Source of the DNA: Elephas maximus indicus
Lineage: Eukaryota > Chordata > Mammalia > Proboscidea > Elephantidae
Length of the DNA stretch: 64,000 bases
Reading direction: 5' to 3'
NCBI RefSeq assembly: GCF_024166365.1
Contig: NC_064839.1
Location: 33,430,378 to 33,494,377, forward strand
The translations under genes and the position numbers were made by a program. Shown here piece by piece: positions 56,993 to 64,000 of this stretch. Position 1 is the first letter of the stretch. Every line of letters begins with the position of its first letter. Below the pieces are notes generated by a model that saw only the letters and a program-made list of their open reading frames with translations, had not been told where the DNA came from and searched no databases.

Positions 56993-57481
56993 GATATTGA
57001 ATTGTGTCCCCCCAAAAACGTGTGTATCGGTTTGGCTAGGCCTTGATTCCCGGTATTGGGTGATTTCCTATGTGTTGTAAATCCTGCCTCTGTGATGTTA
57101 ATGAGGAAGGATAGGTGGCAGTTGCCTTAGTGAGGCAGGACTCAGTCTACAAGATTGGATTGTGTCTTGAGGCAGCCTCTTGGGATATAAAAGAAAGAAG
57201 CTAGCAGAGAGACCGGGGGAGGCGGGTGGGGAGGGACCTCACACCACCAAGAAAGCAGTGCCGGGCACAGAATGCATACTTTGAACCCCGAGTCCTGTGC
57301 AGAGAAGCTCTAGTCTGGGGGAACATTGATGAGAAGGCCAACAGAGAGAGAAAGCCTTCCACAGGAGCTGATGCCCTGAGTTTGGACTTTTAGCCTACTT
57401 TACCGTGAGGAATAAATTTCTCTTTGTTAAAGACACCCACTTCTGGTATTTCTGTCATAGAAGCACTAGATGCCTAAGACA
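56993..57481 (+). mobile_element. MaLR-like solo LTR 3
   Basis: Third copy of the LTR family at 8916 and 12677: 'tattgaattgtgtccccccaaaaacgtg' start, 'gggatataaaagaaagaag' TATA-like region, 'gaataaatttctctttgttaaag' polyadenylation region and 'ctaagaca' end. It has no internal retroviral sequence. It lies within CBFB intron 3 in the sense direction, so its polyadenylation signal could in principle be read. Confidence 0.82.
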
Positions 57482-59104
57482 AAGTAGCAAAGCAAAATTG
57501 AACAGCGTTTAACTTAATGAATGGGTGTACGGGGATAGAATCTTGTTTTTAATGACCTTCTCCAAAGGTCTGTGACTCTGCTCCTTCTGGAGCCTTTTGC
57601 TTACTTGGCTGCAGGATCTTTGTCCCAGAATAAATACTGTGTCTGTTTATATACCATCCACAATTTGGCAGGGTTCACAGGACTCCTTGATACTAGCTTT
57701 GAGAAATCCTATTCAAGCTCAACAAGTTCCTTCTCCTTTTTAGATAACGTAGTTACTCCAAAAACAAGATACCTGCGATGATGCTCTGGAATATGATTTT
57801 CCCCAAGAGAAATGGAGGCCACTTTACAATAAGCTATGTTAGCTTTATATTTTAAGTATTCCAATTCAACTAAAATATATTTATTTTCCAGCACTTAGTG
57901 ACAGCTTAGTATATTGAAATATATAATCTGGTTTGCTTAACATGTTTCAAGTATTCTGTAATACTTTAATAATTGGATCATACAGTTTAGAGCTAGAAGC
58001 CTTAGAGTCATTTAGTTCAAAGATAGGCTTATTGTATTTTTAAAGAAAAGGTTTTATTTCCGTTAATTATTTTTAAGGGGAGAGAGTTGACTGACTTCAT
58101 GAATGCATAAGAAATTTTTTTTTTTTCATACAACCACTGTCCTGGTTGATAACTTTTTTCCCTTTTCTCTGTTTTTTTGTTTCATATATACACACACATA
58201 CACACATAATGCACTGTTTGGTTTTGGAAAAGTTAGTGAGCACAAACTTTATGACTGTGTAAATAAAAAGCTATAATGTCACTTCAAAATGAAAGTTCCT
58301 AGGAGAAGATAAACCGAACAGCATCTCAGAGTCAAGTCTGGCTTCAGCTTCCCTGAGAATTTTTAAGAGCCCCTTCTGGGGAAGTCCATGAGCAGAGTCA
58401 TGAGTGAGCCATGGGAATCCTAGGGCTCATACTTGAGTTGAGGCATTTGGCGTAGTGTGAACCAGGTGCCAGAGTCCTGGAAGAAATAAGGTCAGAGGGA
58501 GTGGGCTGCTTTGTATTCACCAACCTTTGTATTCAAGCTCACCATGGCCTACCTCCTTTTCACAGAAGTAGGTCAGTGCAGATCATCTTTTTGAGGTGAA
58601 ATAAGTATCCTTAGCTGGTCCTAGTAGCAGCAGGAAAGGGTGGAAGGCAGGAACTTCATTGGCACACAGTAAAGATAAGCATACTACAAATAATCTAGGC
58701 TTATGTGGACATTCTGCCCTTAGGTTAAAAAGTAGGGTCTTGGTGAAGACCACCTTCAAAATGTCTGTGCCTTAACTCTAGACTGGTTGCCTCTACACCT
58801 GATACACTGCTGTCATACTGGGTTCTGTCTTTACCCTCTCCTGTAGTATGCCTCTCTTTTTTGGATCCCATATCTTTCTCTTGATTTATAGCCTGGTTTT
58901 GGTGATCAGTTACTTTTTGGAAAAGAGCACACAAGAGCTAAATTTTTGAGTATGTGTATGTTTGAAAAGATCTTTATTTTTCCTGCACAGTGGCTGGTTC
59001 TAAAGTTTGAGATTATTTTCTTTAAGAAGACCTCGTTTCATTGTCTGATTGCCTTCAATGTTCCTGTGGAGAATCTCAGGCCATTCTGATTTTTGATCCA
59101 TTGT

Positions 59105-59215
59105 TGGCAGTCCAAATCCGCCAGGTGCTCCTTGGAAACTCTATGGGGCAGTTCTTCTCTGCCCTATAGGGTCGCTATGAGTCGGAATCGGCTCGACAGC
59201 ATTGGTTTTTGGGTT
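59105..59215 (+). repeat. Afrotherian tRNA-derived SINE, 3' two-thirds (+)
   Basis: It starts inside the head ('ttggcagtccaaatccgccagg') and runs to 'gctcgacagcattggtttttggg'. It is young-looking but 5'-truncated, inside an older unclassified repeat (about 58960-59830). Confidence 0.85.
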
Positions 59216-59281
59216 TGGTGACCAGTTTCCCCCCGTACAGGAGTTTCTAAAGTCTTCTTTGTCTCTATATTTTGGTATTGT

Positions 59282-59490
59282 AGCTGGTGGCACAACAATA
59301 CAATGTAATTGGTTGCTAACCAAAAGGTTGATGGTTCAAACCCACCCAGTGGCTCTGCAGTAGAAAGACCTGGTGATCTGCTCCTGTAAAGATTTACAGC
59401 CTAGAAAATCCTATGGGGCAGTTCTTGTTCTACTCTGTCATATGGGATTGTTACGGGTTGAAATTGACTTGACACCTAACAACAACCGTA
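59282..59490 (+). repeat. Afrotherian tRNA-derived SINE, longer form (+)
   Basis: 'agctggtggcacaacaatacaatg' to 'gacttgacacctaacaacaacc', with the 'taaagatttacagcctagaaaatcc' segment. Confidence 0.85.
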
Positions 59491-60689
59491 GATCCATATT
59501 CATTGTGTAGGGTACTTGGTGGACCTTTTCAATATGGTAGTTCTGTATCATTCAGTCTGGGAAATTTTCTTGAAGTATTTCATGGATGACTTCCTTTCTT
59601 TGTCTCTGTTCTTTTTCTGAAACTCCTATTATTTGGATGTTGGACTGCCAGGACCAGTCTTTTTCTTTTTCACTTTGTCTTTTTGGTCTGCCTTCTTAAC
59701 AGTTTCCTCTGCTTCATCTTCAAAATCTTTTTACTGAGTCTTAATTTCTACTATGATGTATTTAATTTCCTAGCTCTCTTTTGTACTACAGATGTTCATT
59801 TTTGATAGCATCCTGTTGTTGTTTCCTGGATGCAGTATTTTTATCTGAGGCTATAACTGATAGATTCCCCTACCTCTCCTTATTGCATAGCCTCAGACGA
59901 AACAAGAGGCAGCAATTGAAGCTCGAAAGTCAGAATTTTGGCTTGGTCGTTCATTTAGGAAAGAAAAGTACAATGAAAACAAAATAATTATGTAGAAAGC
60001 ACAAGGGTGCCACGTTATTAGATTTTCATGAGTTTGCAAAAAAGTCTCATTTATTCCTGAAGAAACTTTGAGTTTAGTTCATGCATCCATTTATTGAATG
60101 TGTGTGTATATGCGCACATGTGCGTACACACACACATAGTCTATAAGTGCCAAGCACATTCTGTAGTTATCCAGAATGATTTCTCTATTGAGCTGTAAGA
60201 AGTAGATTGGTAAATTACATTAAATCACTAAGAAGAAGCTATTTTTACACTTATATGCAACCCAATTATGATTCAGAGGCAAACAGGATTGAATGACTGT
60301 CTGTAGTGATCATCTGGCAGGCCAGTGGCTGACTGTGCGTTTATAAACAGGGAGGAGCATGTGGCCGAAGAAGGATGAGTCAGAATTAAGTATCTTCTAA
60401 AAGAATCTGTTAAATAGACTACAGAAATGATTGTAACTAAAAGGCAGAGTACATACTTCTTTAGTGGAGTATCTTGTTTTCGTGGGTACCTATGACCATC
60501 CTAGTGTTACTGCTTGTCTGCTGATTCATTGGTCTGTGAGCAGGAACAGCTGTTCATTGTCCCAGAAAAAAATGGCTTCTTTCCCTTGGAAGGAAATTAT
60601 TGTGTAAAACAACGGTAGAAATTGGTGTGTGTCAGCATTACCATTTCTGTGGTGTTCTATATATTTCATGTTTTGTGTACATTCACTTG

Positions 60690-60830
60690 TCTAATTTTTG
60701 CTAGCACCTATGATGGAGGCATGATTTAGCCCTGGCTTTATTCGTAAGGAAACAGGCTTAGCAGATTTAAGTAATTTGTTTCAGACACACTGATAAAGCT
60801 AGAATTTAAACCCAAGTTTTATCTGATCCC
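60690..60830 (-). repeat. MIR fragment (-)
   Basis: 'ggctttattcgtaaggaaacaggctt' and 'gataaagctagaatttaaacccaag' are reverse MIR motifs. Confidence 0.6.
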
Positions 60831-61019
60831 ACATTTTCTTTCCACTCTTCACATTCTGCCTTGGAGTTAAACATAGTGACAATATTCCCTTCCTTTTGTA
60901 ATCTCCTTTTAAAACAATTATTTATTTTATAAGTTAATGTAAATATTTTCTTTATTATACAAGTATATTTATTGAAGAAAAATTAGAAAATGCAAGATAA
61001 GAAAACTCGTATTTCTACC

Positions 61020-61391
61020 ACCCAGAGTGGGGGGACAGTGGGGCTCAGTGGTGGAATTCTCACCTTCTGTGTGGGAGACCTGTATTCGATTCCTGGCCAA
61101 TACACCTTACGTGCAGTTACCGCCAGTCTGTCAGTGGAGGCTTGCATGTTGCTATGATAATGAACAGGCTTCAGTGGTGCTTCCAGACTAAGACAGACTA
61201 GGAAGAAAGGCCTGGCAATCCACTTCCAAAAATCAGCCAGTGACAAACCCCGTGGATAACAGTGGTCCGCTCTTTCACCAATCATGGAGATGGTGTGGTA
61301 CTCTGGGTAGTATTTCATTTCGTTGTGCATCAGGGGTACCATGAGTCAGGGGCTGACTCCAGAGCAGCAAACAGCAACAACTACCCAGAGT
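61020..61391 (+). mobile_element. Full AfroSINE-type element (+) with 9-bp duplication
   Basis: The element 61029-61382 has a tRNA-like head ('ggggctcagtggtggaattctcacc…ctgtattcgattcctggcc'). It is followed by a body shared with the RTE 5' end ('cagtctgtcagtggaggcttgcatgttgctatgat') and a 3' part resembling the RTE 3' end, with a CAA-type tail. 'acccagagt' flanks it (61020-61028 and 61383-61391). It is the complete plus-strand example of the type at 33867-34207. Confidence 0.88.
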
Positions 61392-61484
61392 TAGTAGCTC
61401 ATAACATCTTTGTGAATATCTTTCGAGCCACTTTGTTATATATGTGTATATTGTGCTTAAATACATATACATAAATACATACCA

Positions 61485-61700
61485 AAATCCAAACCTGTTG
61501 CCGTTGAGTTGATTCTGACTCATGACAACCCCACGTGTGTCGCTCAGAATAGAACTACACTCCATAGGGTTTTCAATGGCTCTGATCTTACGGAAGTAGA
61601 TCATCACACCTTTCTTCTGCAGTGCCGCTGGGTGGATTCAAACCGCTAACCTTTTAGTTGGTAACGAAGCATAAGATGTTTGCACCACCCAGGGACCTGT
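61485..61700 (-). repeat. Afrotherian tRNA-derived SINE, longer form (-)
   Basis: 'ccaaaatccaaacctgttgccgttgag' to 'atgtttgcaccacccaggga'; it includes the 'ggctctgatcttacggaagtagatc' segment. Confidence 0.85.
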
Positions 61701-62117
61701 TTTAACTAAAGGTACTATGAACATTCAGGTACAAGTCTTTCTGTGGACATATGCTTTCATTTCCCTATGCTAAATAACTAGGAGTGGTAGTGTGGTAGAT
61801 GAATGTTTAACTTCATAACAAACAGCCGCTCTGTTTTCCTAAATAGTTGTGCCATTTTCCACTCCCACCAGCAGTGTATGAGGAATTCCGGTTGCTTCTA
61901 CTTACATTACCTCAAATAGAAACTCAGTATCTATTAAGCAGTAAGTCCCATCCCTTCTTCCCCAAGTCCCTGGTAACCACTATTTAATTTTGTATCTATG
62001 CACTGACTCTTCTGGGTATTTCATATAAGTGGGAATATTCAGTATTTGTCCTTTTGTATCTGACTTATTTCACTCAGCATAGTGTTTTTAAGGTTTATCC
62101 ATGTTGTAGCATGTATC
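61700..62117 (-). repeat. Old L1 3' end (-), left part
   Basis: 'gttgtgccattttccactcccaccagcagtgtatgag' and 'gtatctgacttatttcactcagcatagtg' are reversed L1 ORF2-end sequence. A younger L1 and three SINEs break up the rest, to about 63600. Confidence 0.7.
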
Positions 62118-62551
62118 AGAACTTCATTTCTGTTTTTTTTTTTAATTTTTATTGTGTTTTAAGTGAAAGTTTACAAATCAAGTCAGTCTGTCATACAAAA
62201 ATTTATATGCACCTTGCCATAAACTCCTAGTTGCTCTGTCCCTAATGAGACAGCACACTCCTTCCATCCACTCTCTCTTTTCCAGTCCATTAGGCCCGCT
62301 TCTGACCCCCTCTGCCCTCTCCTCTCCCCTCCAGACAGGAGCTGCCCACGTAGTCTCATGTGTCTACTTGATCCAAGAAGCTCACTCTTAACCAGTATCA
62401 TTTTCTATCCCGTAGTCCAGTCCAATCCCTGTCTGAAGAGTTGGCTTTGGGAATGGTTCTTGTCTTGGGCTAACAGAAGATCTGGGGACCATGACCTCTG
62501 GGGTCCTTCTAGTCTCAGTCAGACCATTAAGTCTGGTAGAACTTCATTTCT
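62118..62551 (-). mobile_element. L1 3'UTR insertion (-), 14-bp duplication
   Basis: The insert 62132-62537 starts with a T run and 'attgtgttttaagtgaaagtttac' and is truncated at 'ccattaagtctggt'. 'agaacttcatttct' flanks it at 62118-62131 and 62538-62551. Confidence 0.88.
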
Positions 62552-63004
62552 CTTTATGGCTGAATAGTTTTTCATTGTATGGATTTACTATATTTTGTGT
62601 ATCCATTCATCTGTTGATGGACACTGGGGTTTTGTAATAATGCTGGAGTGAACATTGGTGTACAAGTATTTGTTTGTGTCTCTGCTATCATCTTAGTGGG
62701 TGTAAAGTGGTATTTCATTGTGTTGTAATAAATATTAGTATATTCACAGAGTTGTGTAACCGTCAGTATTATTGCAGAATATTTTCATCAGTCCAGAAAG
62801 AAATCTCATATCATTAGCAATTACTCTCTATTCCATCCTCCTCCCAGCTGTTGGCAACTACTAATCGACTTCTGTCTCAATGGGTTTGCCTGTTCTGGTC
62901 ATTTCATATAAATGGAATCGTATAATATAAGACGTTTATCTGGCTTCTTTCACTTAGCGTAATGTTTGGAAAGTTGATCCATGTTACAGCATGTATTAGT
63001 ACTT

Positions 63005-63201
63005 CATTCCTTTTTATACCAAAAAAAAAAACAAACCCACTGCCGTCGAGTCGGTTCCGACTCATAGCGACCCTGCAGGACAGAGTAGAACTGCCCCATA
63101 GAGTTTCCAAGGAGCTCCTGGCGGATTCAAACTGCCGACCCTTTGGTTAGCAGCCATAGCACTTAACCACTACGCCACCAGGGTTTCCATTCCTTTTTAT
63201 A
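63005..63201 (-). repeat. Afrotherian tRNA-derived SINE, young (-), 14-bp duplication
   Basis: The SINE 63019-63187 is nearly free of mutations relative to the other copies. 'cattcctttttata' flanks it at 63005-63018 and 63188-63201. Inserted in old L1. Confidence 0.93.
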
Positions 63202-63208
63202 GCTGAAT

Positions 63209-63395
63209 AATATTCCACCGGAGCCCTGGTGGCATAGTGATTAAGAGCTCGGCTGCTAACCAAAAGGTCAGCAGTTCAAATCCACCAGCTGCTCCTTGGA
63301 AACCATAGGGGGCAGTTCAGTTTTGTTCTGTAGGGTTGCTGTAAGTCGAAATTGACCCGACAGCAATGGGTTTGGTTTGGTTTTGGAATATTCCA
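63209..63395 (+). repeat. Afrotherian tRNA-derived SINE (+), 9-bp duplication
   Basis: The SINE 63218-63386 begins 'ccggagccctggtggcatagtgattaagagctc' and ends in a T/G-rich tail after 'cagcaatggg'. 'aatattcca' flanks it (63209-63217 and 63387-63395). Confidence 0.9.
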
Positions 63396-63397
63396 TT

Positions 63398-63587
63398 GTA
63401 TGGATAATAAAACTGAAAAATCAAACCCGTTGCCTTTGAATCAGTCGCCTCATAGTGACCCTACAGGACAGAGTAGAACTCCCCCATAGAGTTTCCAAGG
63501 AGCACCTGGTGGATTCGAACTGCCAGCTTTTTGGTTAGCAGCCATAGCTCTTAACCACTATGCCACCAGGGTTTCCGTATGGATAAT
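63398..63587 (-). repeat. Afrotherian tRNA-derived SINE (-), 11-bp duplication
   Basis: The SINE 63409-63576 runs from 'aaaactgaaaaatcaaacccgttgcc' to 'tgccaccagggtttcc'. 'gtatggataat' flanks it (63398-63408 and 63577-63587). Confidence 0.9.
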
Positions 63588-63829
63588 GGTACATTTTCAA
63601 AATTCGTTTAATTTTTTCATTTATCAGTTGATGGTGCAAATGTGTTTTTGTTATCACTGTACTTGACATAGAATTTAGAGCTACAGTGTGTGAAAAGAGT
63701 TATTTCATGTATAATGTAGATTGAATATAGCATTTCAAGCACTAGTATTTAGAGCTTGAGTTGATAAAAAATTGTGTTAAACTTTTACCTTATTTCCGAA
63801 AGGATACAACTGTGAAGCCATAATAACTT

Positions 63830-63932
63830 TGTTCAAATCCACCAGGCGCTCCTTGGAAACTCTGTGGGGCACTTCTGCTCTGTCTGTGGGGTCACTATGA
63901 ATCAGAACTGACTCGATAGCAACGGGTTTTCA
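63830..63932 (+). repeat. Afrotherian tRNA-derived SINE, 3' part (+)
   Basis: It starts 'ttcaaatccaccaggcgctccttgg' and ends 'gactcgatagcaacggg'; the head is missing. Confidence 0.82.
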
Positions 63933-64000
63933 TAGTCACTTTAAACCTTCTGTGAAGTCTCTGATACATTCTTTGATATTTGACTTTTGGAAAGATAAGT

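Larger units (their letters stand above)
44556..64000 (+). other. CBFB: CBFB intron 3 (runs off the window)
   Basis: At least 19.4 kb of intron with no coding exon recognised. It is filled by L1 3' ends, mostly in reverse relative to the gene, by tRNA-derived SINEs in both orientations, and by old MIR and LTR copies, each listed separately. Stretches where I see nothing definite include 44640-45200, 45620-46100, 46210-46880, 53620-53980, 56165-56990, 57482-58950 and 59840-61015. Confidence 0.85.

Noticed and set aside
63005..63932. tRNA genes
   Set aside because: tRNA-like A and B box sequence is present, but these are heads of tRNA-derived SINEs with RTE-type bodies, not free tRNA genes.
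1..64000. CRISPR arrays, operons, prophage or other prokaryotic systems
   Set aside because: The repeats are dispersed retroelements with target duplications, and the recognised genes have vertebrate exon structure.

Overview
The window is mammalian nuclear DNA, almost certainly from an afrotherian and most likely an elephant or another paenungulate. The evidence is the repeat content: dozens of tRNA-derived SINEs sharing the afrotherian 'gagccctggtggc…ctaaccaaaaggt' head, longer AfroSINE-type elements whose body is RTE sequence, very young RTE (BovB-like) LINEs, L1 3' ends of one recurring type, and older MIR, L2, LTR and DNA-transposon copies. No bacterial genes, CRISPR arrays or host RNA genes were seen.

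Two host loci can be recognised. (1) CBFB, core-binding factor subunit beta, lies on the + strand. Its CpG-island promoter is at about 38.7-40.1 kb, and coding exons 1-3 are at 39381-39458, 39695-39781 and 44439-44555. They encode residues 1-94 in frame with good splice sites. Exon 4 onward lies beyond the right edge, so 44.6-64 kb is intron 3. (2) Upstream, at 24.2-25.9 kb, are the broken remains of a carboxylesterase gene best matched by CES4A, the expected left neighbour of CBFB. Two adjacent exons carry stops, frameshifts and a lost splice acceptor, the middle of the gene is missing, and a terminal exon is preserved but ends early.

From 1 to about 24 kb the window is mostly repeats. At 6.9-14.3 kb there is a multi-level nest: a hAT-like palindromic DNA element was interrupted by an L1 and by an old RTE copy; the RTE was interrupted by two LTRs at one target site; one of those LTRs was interrupted by a young full-length RTE (9414-12649). 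A second, nearly identical young RTE lies in opposite orientation at 15869-19103. Each young copy has its own target-site duplication, yet both carry the same six coding lesions, so a source element that was already dead must have been mobilised in trans. From 26 to 38.6 kb the DNA is intergenic, with a CpG-rich island of unknown function (27.56-28.17 kb), an RTE copy with a 5' inversion, a small hAT element with a perfect 8-bp duplication, and SINEs. CBFB intron 3 is packed with L1 3' ends and SINEs nested in older L1 sequence.

All calls come from reading the sequence by eye and from remembered family features. Repeat family names are assignments by resemblance; boundaries without a stated target-site duplication are approximate to about 10-20 bp.
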